Shown: positions 10,341 to 18,630 of the stretch, piece after piece
How the letters are laid out: each line of letters starts with the position of its first letter
Numbering within the stretch: the stretch's first letter is position 1
NCBI GenBank assembly: GCA_002402045.2
Contig: NVUX02000074.1
Coordinates: forward strand, 124,001-188,000
Reading direction: 5' to 3'
Source: Paracoccaceae bacterium
Lineage (GTDB): Bacteria > Pseudomonadota > Alphaproteobacteria > Rhodobacterales > Rhodobacteraceae
DNA: 64,000 nucleotides
The notes under the pieces: model-generated
What the model was told of the DNA's origin: nothing
Seen by the model: only the letters and a program-made list of their open reading frames with translations
The model's database searches: none
Position numbers and translations under genes: made by a program

Positions 10341-10949
10341 ATGAAAACACTAAAAGAATTCCCTGACATTGGAACGCTAAAGCGGCGTATGCAGTCTCTT
10401 TCAATGTTGGATGCGCTGTTGTTTCCAGAATGGGAATATAGATATTTCTCATTCAATAAGGACTGGAGCGCCGGAGAGGCGATGGGGTCGATAAGGAATG
10501 GGTCCGGAGACGATGTGTTTGTACTCTTTTCGAATGTCGGGTGCTTTATTAAAGAGTTTTACCATGAGCGGCCGGTCTCTCATGGAGCCTACATTTGTGT
10601 GCCGCCCGTATTTCGTGAAGCGACAAGGGAGCCGGCATCTTCTCCCGAATATGTAACGGCTTGCTATTGGCGAACCTGCCAATCGAACCGTTGGGAAATG
10701 AGCGGGAACGAAGGGAAATTTGATCCAGAAACAAGTTTTTTACTTGCCGCTTTAGACGGCAATCTCAAAACTTACACGGCCTTCCTTGAGGCGCGCTCTG
10801 AGAAAGTTTTACCTTCAGACCTAGTTGCGAAAATCTTTAAACATCACACTTTAACAGCTTCAATCGCGGACGGTTTGGGATATTCAGGAAGCCGCAAAGA
10901 CCTCAAAAACGAAGCCGACGAAATCGGTTGCCCGAGTTCCTTGCTTTAA
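10341..10949 (+). CDS. Hypothetical protein, locally AT-richer than its neighbours
   Basis: Intact ORF (track start 10317; ATG at 10341 more likely); YFSFNKDWSAGEAMGSIRNGSGDDVFVLFSNVGCFIKEFYHE segment; not assignable to a named function from sequence alone. Confidence 0.6.
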   Translation: MKTLKEFPDIGTLKRRMQSLSMLDALLFPEWEYRYFSFNKDWSAGEAMGSIRNGSGDDVFVLFSNVGCFIKEFYHERPVSHGAYICVPPVFREATREPASSPEYVTACYWRTCQSNRWEMSGNEGKFDPETSFLLAALDGNLKTYTAFLEARSEKVLPSDLVAKIFKHHTLTASIADGLGYSGSRKDLKNEADEIGCPSSLL

Positions 10950-11050
10950 GTGCACAAACGTAGAGTTAGGCATTCGGTTCAGCCAAAAGCAGCATTACCC
11001 ATATATCCACTATAGGGCTTGTTTTGATACTATCGGGTCTGGCTTCACGC

Positions 11051-11092
11051 TTTTATCTGCCCCACTAAACCAGCTTATTGGGGCAGATAAAA
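11051..11092. terminator. Perfect 14-bp inverted repeat, probable bidirectional terminator
   Basis: TTTTATCTGCCCCA (11051-11064), 14-nt loop, TGGGGCAGATAAAA (11079-11092), between convergent genes, with T/A-rich flanks on both sides. Confidence 0.75.
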
Positions 11093-11101
11093 TGAAGAAA
11101 A

Positions 11102-11129
11102 CGGGCGCAATAACAATCTATCGCGCCCG
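11102..11129 (-). terminator. Probable intrinsic terminator of deoD
   Basis: CGGGCGC...GCGCCCG stem (11102-11108/11123-11129); A-rich stretch at lower coordinates gives a U-rich tail on the minus-strand transcript. Confidence 0.65.
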
Positions 11130-11161
11130 AAAAAGCAGTGCAAAATATTGGGTGCTAGATC

Positions 11162-11866
11162 TTAGGCAAATGCGGCTTCTAGGGCGATTTCAACCATGTC
11201 GCCAAAGCTTTGTTCACGTTGGTCTGCGGGCAGGGCCTCGCCGGTTACCAAGTGGTCCGAAATCGTCATGATCCCGAGCGCGCGGCAGCCATAGCGCGCG
11301 GCGAGCGTGTAAAGCTCGGCGGCTTCCATTTCAACGGCCATAATGCCGTGGCGAGTCATTTGCTCGTTCAGGTCTGGCCGCTCGTCATAGAAGGTATTGC
11401 TGGAATAAATGCTGCCCACATGGGTCGTAATGCTCTTGCCTTGCGCGGCTTTGTGGGCCGCTGCCAACAGGCCGAAATCGGCCGTCGGGGCGAAGTTGAG
11501 CTCTTTGAACATGCCCTCTGAAGGCGTCGAAAGCGTGGTGGCGCTCATTGCCAATACCACATCACGCACCTTTATGGCCTCTTGCATTGCCCCAGCCGAG
11601 CCGATGCGGATAAGGGTTTTGGCACCAAAATCGCGGATAAGTTCGTTTACGTAAATCGAAAGCGAGGGCATGCCCATGCCGGTGCCGTGCACGGTAACAG
11701 GGTTGCCTTTATAGCTGCCGGTAAAGCCCAGCATCCCGCGCACTTCGTTGACCAACTTGGCATCTTCAAGGAAGTTTTCCGCCACCCAGCGGGCGCGGTA
11801 AGGGTCTCCCGGTAGCAGCACAGTTTCAGCAATTTCACCAACTTTGGCACCAATATGAACAGTCAT
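11162..11866 (-). CDS. deoD: Purine-nucleoside phosphorylase, DeoD type
   Basis: [78 protein letters not shown]. Confidence 0.95.
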   Translation of the reverse strand: MTVHIGAKVGEIAETVLLPGDPYRARWVAENFLEDAKLVNEVRGMLGFTGSYKGNPVTVHGTGMGMPSLSIYVNELIRDFGAKTLIRIGSAGAMQEAIKVRDVVLAMSATTLSTPSEGMFKELNFAPTADFGLLAAAHKAAQGKSITTHVGSIYSSNTFYDERPDLNEQMTRHGIMAVEMEAAELYTLAARYGCRALGIMTISDHLVTGEALPADQREQSFGDMVEIALEAAFA

Positions 11867-11921
11867 TTGTAACCCTTTCGATTTGCGACATTCTGGCGCA
11901 ACCGAGGCGGGGTTTCCAGTG

Positions 11922-13868
11922 CTAATCGGCGGTTTGTGTTAACGAGATGACATCCCGCATGATTTGGTTGAGGTCAAAATCCTTCGGCGTATAAACGCGG
12001 GCAATGCCAAGGGCGCGTAGGGTTTTTGCATCCTCGTCAGGAATAATCCCGCCAACAATCACCGGAATATCAAGCCCCTCGGCTTTCATTCGCGCCATGG
12101 TTTCTTTCACCAGCGGCACGTGCGAGCCGCTCAGAATGCTCAGCCCCATAATGTGAACCCGCTCTTGCTTGGCGGCCTCCACCAGCGCTTCGGGGGTCAT
12201 GCGAATGCCCTCATAAAACACCTTCATGCCGCAATCGCGCGCCCGCACGGCAATTTGCTCGGCGCCGTTGGAGTGGCCATCCAAGCCCGGTTTGCCCACC
12301 AAAAACCGTAGCGGCTCTTTCAGGTTTGCCGAGGCCGCGCGCACTTGCGCCTGCACATCCTCAAGGCCGACAGAGTCATTTGCCATTGCCATGCTTACGC
12401 CCGTGGGTGCGCGGTATTCCCCAAAAACACTCCGCATGGCCTCGCCCCATTCGCCGGTGGTTACGCCCGCCTTGGCGCAGGCGATAGAGGGCGGCATGAT
12501 GTTGTCGCCGTTTTTGGCAGCTTTGCGCAGGGCTTTGAGCGTGGCCTCTACGGCGGTCTCGTCACGGGCCTCTCGCCACGCGTTCAAGGCATCTATCTGC
12601 TCTTGCTCGACCTTCGGATCAACAACCATAATCTCGTTATCGCCGCTCGTTAGCGGGCTGGGCGCTCCGGCTTCAAAACGGTTTACCCCCACCACCATGG
12701 TCTCACCCGATTCAATGCGCCCGAGCCGCGCGGTATTGGCCTGCACAAGGCTGGTCTTCATGTATTCGATCGCCGCCACGGCCCCGCCCATTTTGTCGAT
12801 CTGCGCAATTTCCGCACGGGCCTCAGTTTTAAGCGCCTCCACCTTGCGGTCTACGGCCGGATTACCGTCAAACAGGTCGTCAAATTCCAGCAGGTCGGTT
12901 TCATAGGCCATAATTTGCTGCATCCGGAGTGACCATTGCTGGTCCCACGGGCGCGGCAGGCCGAGGGCCTCGTTCCACGCGGGCAGTTGAACGGCACGGG
13001 CGCGGGCCTTTTTGGAAAGCGTCACGGCCAGCATTTCGATCAAAATCCGGTAAACATTGTTCTCCGGCTGCTGCTCGGTCAGCCCCAGCGAGTTCACCTG
13101 CACACCATAGCGAAAGCGCCGCTGCTTTGGGTCTTTCACCCCATAACGCTGTTCGCAAATCTCGTCCCACAAGTCCACAAAGGCCCGCATTTTGCACATT
13201 TCGGTGATAAACCGAATACCGGCATTTACGAAAAACGAAATGCGGGCCACCACGGCGGGGAAGTCCTTTTCTGGCACCTGCCCGCGCACTTGGTCAAGCA
13301 CCGCAATGGCGGTGGTTAGGGCAAAGGCTAGCTCCTGCTCGGGCGTGGCACCGGCCTCTTGCAGGTGGTATGAACACACGTTCATCGGGTTCCATTTGGG
13401 CAGGTGGCCATAGCAATATTCCGCAATATCGCCGATCAGCTTTAGGCTGGGCGCAGGCGGAAAAATATAGGTGCCGCGGGAAAGGTATTCCTTGATAATA
13501 TCGTTTTGCACCGTGCCTTTCAGCGCCGCCACCTCGGCTCCTTGCTCTTCGGCCACGGCAATATAAAGCGCCAGCTGCCACGCGGCGGTGGCGTTAATCG
13601 TCATCGACGTGTTCATCTGGCCTAGCGGGATATCTTTGAAAAGCAGCCGCATATCGCCGAGGTGCGAAATAGGAACGCCGACTTTGCCCACCTCGCCGCG
13701 CGCCAAAATATGGTCGCTATCATAGCCCGTTTGGGTGGGTAGATCAAAAGCAACAGAAAGGCCGGTTTGGCCCTTCGCGAGGTTCTCACGATAAAGCGTA
13801 TTTGAGGCGCTGGCGGTGGAATGGCCCGCATAGGTGCGGAAAAGCCATGGGCGGTCTTTTTGTGGCAT
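11922..13868 (-). CDS. ecm: Ethylmalonyl-CoA mutase (MeaA-like, B12-dependent acyl-CoA mutase)
   Basis: [44 protein letters not shown]-terminal B12-binding domain [16 protein letters not shown]. MeaA-type N-terminus and proximity to ccr favour Ecm over methylmalonyl-CoA mutase. Confidence 0.9.
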   Translation of the reverse strand: MPQKDRPWLFRTYAGHSTASASNTLYRENLAKGQTGLSVAFDLPTQTGYDSDHILARGEVGKVGVPISHLGDMRLLFKDIPLGQMNTSMTINATAAWQLALYIAVAEEQGAEVAALKGTVQNDIIKEYLSRGTYIFPPAPSLKLIGDIAEYCYGHLPKWNPMNVCSYHLQEAGATPEQELAFALTTAIAVLDQVRGQVPEKDFPAVVARISFFVNAGIRFITEMCKMRAFVDLWDEICEQRYGVKDPKQRRFRYGVQVNSLGLTEQQPENNVYRILIEMLAVTLSKKARARAVQLPAWNEALGLPRPWDQQWSLRMQQIMAYETDLLEFDDLFDGNPAVDRKVEALKTEARAEIAQIDKMGGAVAAIEYMKTSLVQANTARLGRIESGETMVVGVNRFEAGAPSPLTSGDNEIMVVDPKVEQEQIDALNAWREARDETAVEATLKALRKAAKNGDNIMPPSIACAKAGVTTGEWGEAMRSVFGEYRAPTGVSMAMANDSVGLEDVQAQVRAASANLKEPLRFLVGKPGLDGHSNGAEQIAVRARDCGMKVFYEGIRMTPEALVEAAKQERVHIMGLSILSGSHVPLVKETMARMKAEGLDIPVIVGGIIPDEDAKTLRALGIARVYTPKDFDLNQIMRDVISLTQTAD

Positions 13869-14003
13869 AATTATCTCCGGTTTCGCTCTTTATTGCACCG
13901 CACCAAAATTTTCGCAAGCAATAATGTGTCGAGTGGTGCTGCGATTTTGTAATTAAATATCACGCTTAACGCTAGCCTTGGGCGGCGGGGGCTGTAAGCT
14001 GCC

Positions 14004-15380
14004 ATGATGGGCGGAACGATTGAAATTCCTATTTGGCTGGCGGTGCTCGCGGGGATATTTGCGCTGATAGCGGTGCTGGATAAGCTGCTGCTGCCCTCGG
14101 TACGCTGGTATTTTCGAAAACGGTTTAACCGCGCGGTCGAGCGACTGAACACCAAGCTCCAACTCAAAATCCAGCCCTTTAAGCTGACCCAACGCAAGGT
14201 GCTTATAGACCGGCTTTCGCATGATCCGGTGATCATGGATGCCATTGCCAAGGAGGCCGCCGAGAGCGGCACCCCAGCCGAGGTTCTGGCCGAAAAGGCG
14301 TATAAATACGCGCGCGAAATCGTGCCGCATTTCTCGGCTTTTGCATATTTTGGCTTTGCTGCGCGGGTGGCGCGCTGGCTTTCGCAATCGCTTTACCGCG
14401 TGCGGGTCGGCGTGCTGGACGAGGAGGGCATGGCGAATATCGGCCCTGATTCCACGGTGGTTTTTGTGATGAATCACCGCTCAAACATGGATTATGTGCT
14501 GGTCACTTATTTAGCTTCAGAGCGTTCGGCGCTTTCCTATGCAGTGGGCGAATGGGCGCGGGTGTGGCCACTTCAGGGGTTTATCCGCTCAATGGGCGCC
14601 TATTTTATTCGCCGCAAATCCCGCAATCCGCTCTATCGCTGCGTGCTGGCGCGCTATGTGCAAATGGCGACTGAGGGCGGTGTGGCGCAGGCGATTTTCC
14701 CCGAGGGGGGCCTTTCGCGCACCGGCCATTTGGGCGAGGCCAAGCTGGGGTTACTCAGTTATATCGTAAAAGGGTTTAACCCCGAGGGGGTGCGCGATGT
14801 GGTGTTTGTGCCGGTCGGGCTGAACTATGATCGCGTGCTGGAAGACCGCGTGCTGCTGGCGGCGCGCGGCGCGAAGGGCAAGCCGAAGTTTAACGCTGGG
14901 CCGATGGCCGTGCTGGGCTTTATTCGGCATCAAATATGGTTGCGGCTTACCGGAAAATACCACCGCTTTGGCTATGCCTGCGTGAGCTTTGGCGCGCCCG
15001 TATCGCTCAAAGGGTTTCTAAATCGCACCGAGGGGGCGCTGGCAGACCAGATTGCCGCGCTCGGGGTCTCGCTCATGGACGACATCGGCAAGGTGGTGCC
15101 GGTGCTACCGGTTTCGCTGATTGCGTCGATTATGCTGAAGGCGGGCAGCCTCAGCAAAATCGGCGTAAAAGGCGCGGCGCACAGGCGGTTGCAAGATTAT
15201 GCCGCGCGCGGGGTTTATAGCCATATTCCCCGCGAAGACGAGGATTATGCGGTGGATGTGGGTATAAGGATGCTGGAAATGCGACACATTTTGACCGAGG
15301 CAGACGGGGTTTATACCGTGAGCGAGGAAAACCGCGAGGTGTTGGAATACTACGCCAATGCGATTGCCCATCTGGGGTAA
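14004..15380 (+). CDS. Glycerol-3-phosphate/1-acylglycerol-3-phosphate acyltransferase family protein (PlsC/PlsB-like)
   Basis: VFVMNHRSNMDYVLVTYL (HX4D-type motif) and IFPEGGLSRTG. Confidence 0.85.
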   Translation: MMGGTIEIPIWLAVLAGIFALIAVLDKLLLPSVRWYFRKRFNRAVERLNTKLQLKIQPFKLTQRKVLIDRLSHDPVIMDAIAKEAAESGTPAEVLAEKAYKYAREIVPHFSAFAYFGFAARVARWLSQSLYRVRVGVLDEEGMANIGPDSTVVFVMNHRSNMDYVLVTYLASERSALSYAVGEWARVWPLQGFIRSMGAYFIRRKSRNPLYRCVLARYVQMATEGGVAQAIFPEGGLSRTGHLGEAKLGLLSYIVKGFNPEGVRDVVFVPVGLNYDRVLEDRVLLAARGAKGKPKFNAGPMAVLGFIRHQIWLRLTGKYHRFGYACVSFGAPVSLKGFLNRTEGALADQIAALGVSLMDDIGKVVPVLPVSLIASIMLKAGSLSKIGVKGAAHRRLQDYAARGVYSHIPREDEDYAVDVGIRMLEMRHILTEADGVYTVSEENREVLEYYANAIAHLG

Positions 15381-15399
15381 ATGGTGCGGCGCACAAAAA

Positions 15400-15470
15400 G
15401 GCTTGCGCAAATACAACCATAATGTTATTGCAAAATTATACAGTAATACGCAACATTGTTGCGCGTAGAT
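15400..15470 (+). promoter_or_regulatory. ccr upstream region with multiple TTGC/GCAA dyads
   Basis: TTGCGCAA (15403-15410), GTTATTGCAAAATTA (from 15424), CGCAACATTGTTGCG (15449-15463), upstream of ATG at 15489. Confidence 0.5.
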
Positions 15471-15488
15471 TTTGTGAAGGACAGGCCC

Positions 15489-16742
15489 ATGACTGAACTC
15501 AAAGACCTCTATAACATCGGAGAAATCCCGCCGCTTGGCCATGTGCCCAAGCAAATGCACGCTTGGGCTATTCGCCGTGAGCGCCATGGCGACCCCGAAA
15601 AGAGCTTCCAGCTTGAGGTGGTGGACACGCCTAAACTCGATAGCCATGAAGTGCTGATATTGGTGATGGCCGCCGGGGTGAATTATAACGGCGTTTGGGC
15701 CGGGCTTGGCACGCCGGTTTCGCCGTTTGATATCCACAAGCAGCCTTACCACATTGCGGGCTCTGATGCCTCGGGCGTTGTTTGGGCCGTGGGGGATCGT
15801 GTGAAGCGCTGCAAGGTTGGCGACGAAGTAGTGGTGCACTGCAATCAGGATGATGGCGACGACGAGGAGTGCAACGGCGGCGACCCGCTGTTTTCTCCGA
15901 GCCAGCGCATTTGGGGCTATGAGACGCCAGACGGGGCTTTTGGCCAGTTTACCCGCGTGCAGGCGCAGCAGGTTATGAAACGGCCCAAGCACCTCACATG
16001 GGAAGAAAGTGCCTGCTATACGCTGACGCTGGCCACCGCTTACCGGATGCTGTTTGGCCACCGGCCACACACGCTGAAGCCGGGGCAAAATGTGCTGGTA
16101 TGGGGCGCGTCAGGCGGGCTTGGCAGTTTTGCAATTCAACTTATTAACACGGCAGGCGCCAATGCGATTGGCGTAATTTCGGATGAAAGCAAGCGCGATT
16201 TTGTGCTTGGCCTTGGGGCCAAGGGTGTGATTAACCGCAAAGATTTTGATTGCTGGGGCGCGCTGCCCGAGGTGAATTCGGACGCATATAAAACGTGGTT
16301 TGGCGAGGTTCGAAAATTTGGCAAGGCGATTTGGGATATCACCGGCAAGGGCGTTAATGTGGATATCGTGTTTGAGCACCCCGGCGAGGCGACGTTTCCC
16401 GTTTCTACCTTTGTGGCCAAGCGCGGCGGCATGATTGTGATTTGCGCCGGCACCACCGGCTATAACCTGACTATGGACGCTCGTTATGTTTGGATGCACC
16501 AAAAACGCATTCAAGGCAGCCACTTTGCCAACCTCAAGCAGGCGAGCTCTGCCAACCAGCTTATGTTGGAGCGGCGGATAGACCCGTGCATGTCCGAGGT
16601 GTTCCCCTGGACCGAGATTCCGGACGCCCATACCAAGATGCTGCGCAATGAGCACAAGCCCGGCAATATGGCGGTGCTGGTAAACGCGCCGACCCCGGGA
16701 TTGCGGACATTGGAGGACGTATATGATTCGCAATCTAGTTAA
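15489..16742 (+). CDS. ccr: Crotonyl-CoA carboxylase/reductase
   Basis: MTELKDLYNIGEIPPLGHVPKQMHAWAIRRERHG; YHIAGSDASGVVWAVGD; WGASGGLGSFAIQL; HQKRIQGSHFANLKQA. Start at 15489 preferred over 15456. Confidence 0.96.
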   Translation: MTELKDLYNIGEIPPLGHVPKQMHAWAIRRERHGDPEKSFQLEVVDTPKLDSHEVLILVMAAGVNYNGVWAGLGTPVSPFDIHKQPYHIAGSDASGVVWAVGDRVKRCKVGDEVVVHCNQDDGDDEECNGGDPLFSPSQRIWGYETPDGAFGQFTRVQAQQVMKRPKHLTWEESACYTLTLATAYRMLFGHRPHTLKPGQNVLVWGASGGLGSFAIQLINTAGANAIGVISDESKRDFVLGLGAKGVINRKDFDCWGALPEVNSDAYKTWFGEVRKFGKAIWDITGKGVNVDIVFEHPGEATFPVSTFVAKRGGMIVICAGTTGYNLTMDARYVWMHQKRIQGSHFANLKQASSANQLMLERRIDPCMSEVFPWTEIPDAHTKMLRNEHKPGNMAVLVNAPTPGLRTLEDVYDSQSS

Positions 16743-16755
16743 TTTTGGTTAATGA

Positions 16756-16797
16756 TTCGTGAAATTAGGCAAATCATTTCGCGCCTAATTTCACGAA
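16756..16797. terminator. Perfect 15-bp inverted repeat just after ccr (terminator or regulatory hairpin)
   Basis: TTCGTGAAATTAGGC (16756-16770) / GCCTAATTTCACGAA (16783-16797), 12-nt loop; 13 nt after the ccr stop; no clear U-tract. Confidence 0.55.
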
Positions 16798-16912
16798 ATC
16801 GAGCAAAAACAATGAGTTTGAACAGCCGCCCTCGCTATTTTAGGGGAATACCACACCCCATATATTTATGACATATTAATGGAAACACGGCGGCAATACT
16901 CACACTAACCAA

Positions 16913-17161
16913 ATGGCGGACCTTGAAAAATCATTAGCGAGTGGTACAGTGAAAAAAGACTGGATGATTGATGTTCTGGCAGACCTTCGGGCTTGCGCAA
17001 TGAACAATAAAATGACGAAGCTGGCGGAGCATCTTGATGATGCTATTGTAGTGGCGGTTTCCGAAATATCGCGTGCATCTGGCGTAGAAGCTGGTTTAGG
17101 TGATCGCCGTGACAAAGTTGGAGACGTTTCTAGACGCTCTGGAAAGAAGCCAAACGCCTGA
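16913..17161 (+). CDS. Small conserved-looking hypothetical protein upstream of and overlapping luxR
   Basis: 82 aa ORF MADLEKSLASGTVKKDWMIDVLADLRACAMNNKMTKLAEHLDDAIVVAVSEI; overlaps luxR start in another frame, suggesting translational coupling. Confidence 0.6.
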   Translation: MADLEKSLASGTVKKDWMIDVLADLRACAMNNKMTKLAEHLDDAIVVAVSEISRASGVEAGLGDRRDKVGDVSRRSGKKPNA

Positions 17162-17819
17162 TGACATTCAGTCCTCGGTCGAGGCTCTTCGCGATTCTTA
17201 CGGCATCTCAAACGTGGTATATCACGCGGTCAACCTAGACGGCGCGCCCTATGCGGCCCTCACCTATTCCCAAGATTGGCTAGATCACTATCAGGAGAAA
17301 CAATATGTGCGTGTGGACCCTGTTGTTCGCGGCGCATTTCAGCATTTCCACCCTCAAGACTGGAAGCGGCTTGATTGGTCCAATCGCGGTAGCCGCAATT
17401 TCTTAGGTGAGGCGATCGGGGCCGGTATTGGCAACCAAGGGCTTTCTATTCCCATTCGCGGCCCCAATGGGCAATTTGCGCTTTTCACCGTTAATGATGA
17501 CGCTAGCGATGCTGAGTGGAATGGTTTTATCAAGGAATTCCAGAGGGATATGATGCTGATATCCCATTTTATCCATAAACAAGTGGTGAGCATCGTTTGC
17601 CCTGAGGGCGAGCGCGACCTGCCAAATCTTTCCCCTCGCGAAATTGACACGCTCAAGTACCTCTCATTGGGCTTGAGCCGTGGTCAGGTTTCGGAAAAAT
17701 TGAAGATCTCGGAGCACACGCTGCGGGTATATATCGATTCGGCGCGCCATAAACTTGGCGCGCTCAATACCATCCACGCGGTGGCTACAGCCTTTAGCCG
17801 GGGGCTAATCGCATATTAA
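17100..17819 (+). CDS. luxR: LuxR family autoinducer-binding transcriptional regulator
   Basis: Autoinducer-binding domain (DWLDHYQEKQYVRVDPVV) and LuxR HTH (LSPREIDTLKYLSLGLSRGQVSEKLKISEHTLRVYIDSARHKLGA). GTG start at 17100 or 17109. Confidence 0.93.
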   Translation: MIAVTKLETFLDALERSQTPDDIQSSVEALRDSYGISNVVYHAVNLDGAPYAALTYSQDWLDHYQEKQYVRVDPVVRGAFQHFHPQDWKRLDWSNRGSRNFLGEAIGAGIGNQGLSIPIRGPNGQFALFTVNDDASDAEWNGFIKEFQRDMMLISHFIHKQVVSIVCPEGERDLPNLSPREIDTLKYLSLGLSRGQVSEKLKISEHTLRVYIDSARHKLGALNTIHAVATAFSRGLIAY

Positions 17820-17849
17820 TTTCCAGCTTAATAAGCATCCCGGCCCAAT

Positions 17850-17877
17850 ACCTGTATTTTTGTTAAGAGTTTGTTAA
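17850..17877 (+). promoter_or_regulatory. luxI promoter element: CtrA-type TTAA-N7-TTAA (17863-17877) overlapping a partial lux-box-like element (17850-17869)
   Basis: ACCTGTATTTTTGTTAAGAG keeps an intact left lux-box half (ACCTGTA) with a weak right half; TTAA-GAGTTTG-TTAA is an exact CtrA consensus spacing. Confidence 0.45.
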
Positions 17878-17924
17878 CGAGTTGAACGCATCACGTTGAT
17901 GCTCATTTTTCACGGAGACAAAAC

Positions 17925-18569
17925 ATGATTAAATATATCTATGCAGACGCAATGGACGCCTTCCCGAAACTCAAAGAAACTATGTTTAAGGATCGCGCTT
18001 GGCAGTTCAAAGAGCGCCTCGGTTGGGACGTGAAGGTGGACGAAACCGGCTTTGAATCTGATGAATATGACGAGATTAACCCGCTTTACGTGATTTTTGA
18101 GCTACCAGACGGCACCCACGGTGGCTCTATGCGTATTTTGCCAACAACCGGCCAAACCATGGTCAATGACCACTTTTCAGACCTGACTGATGGCGTGCAC
18201 ATTTCTAGCCCGCTGATCTGGGAATGCACTCGGTTTTGCTTGTCGCCAAATGCGGGCAAGCTGGCGGGCAAAGCGGCCTCGGCGCTGATGCTGGCCGGCT
18301 GTGAGCTTGGTGTGCGCTTTGGGCTTGATAGCTCTGTTGGCGTGTTTGATGCCCGCATGGTGCATATTTATCGCCGCATTGGCTGGGCCCCTGAAATTCT
18401 GGGCACATCTGGTGAAGGTAAAAGCGCTGTAAGCGTTGGCCTCTGGGCGATTAACGAGGAATCAAAGCTGCAAATCTGTGCCAAATCAGGCATTGCGCCC
18501 GAAGAAGCCGAAGCATGGTTTGATGCGTCCTTCCCTGTTGATGATGCGTTTGATGCCATGGTGGCGTAA
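17925..18569 (+). CDS. luxI: Acyl-homoserine-lactone synthase
   Basis: FKDRAWQFKERLGWDV, GGSMRILPTTGQTMVNDHF, WECTRFCLSP: conserved LuxI R/F/W/D/R/E pattern. Confidence 0.93.
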   Translation: MIKYIYADAMDAFPKLKETMFKDRAWQFKERLGWDVKVDETGFESDEYDEINPLYVIFELPDGTHGGSMRILPTTGQTMVNDHFSDLTDGVHISSPLIWECTRFCLSPNAGKLAGKAASALMLAGCELGVRFGLDSSVGVFDARMVHIYRRIGWAPEILGTSGEGKSAVSVGLWAINEESKLQICAKSGIAPEEAEAWFDASFPVDDAFDAMVA

Positions 18570-18604
18570 AGGCGCTGGTGCAGGGCAATTGATGGCGTTA
18601 TGAT

Positions 18605-18624
18605 TCCGTAGCAATTGCTACGGA
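18605..18624. promoter_or_regulatory. 20-bp perfect palindrome overlapping the RBS of the downstream helicase gene
   Basis: TCCGTAGCAATTGCTACGGA; its 3' end contains most of the GGAG (18622-18625) located 5 nt before ATG 18631. Confidence 0.6.
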
Positions 18625-18630
18625 GCCGCC

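Noticed and set aside
16740-16754. TTAA-TTTTGG-TTAA after ccr as a CtrA site
   Set aside because: Spacer is 6 nt rather than 7 and it overlaps the ccr stop; does not match the CtrA consensus spacing.
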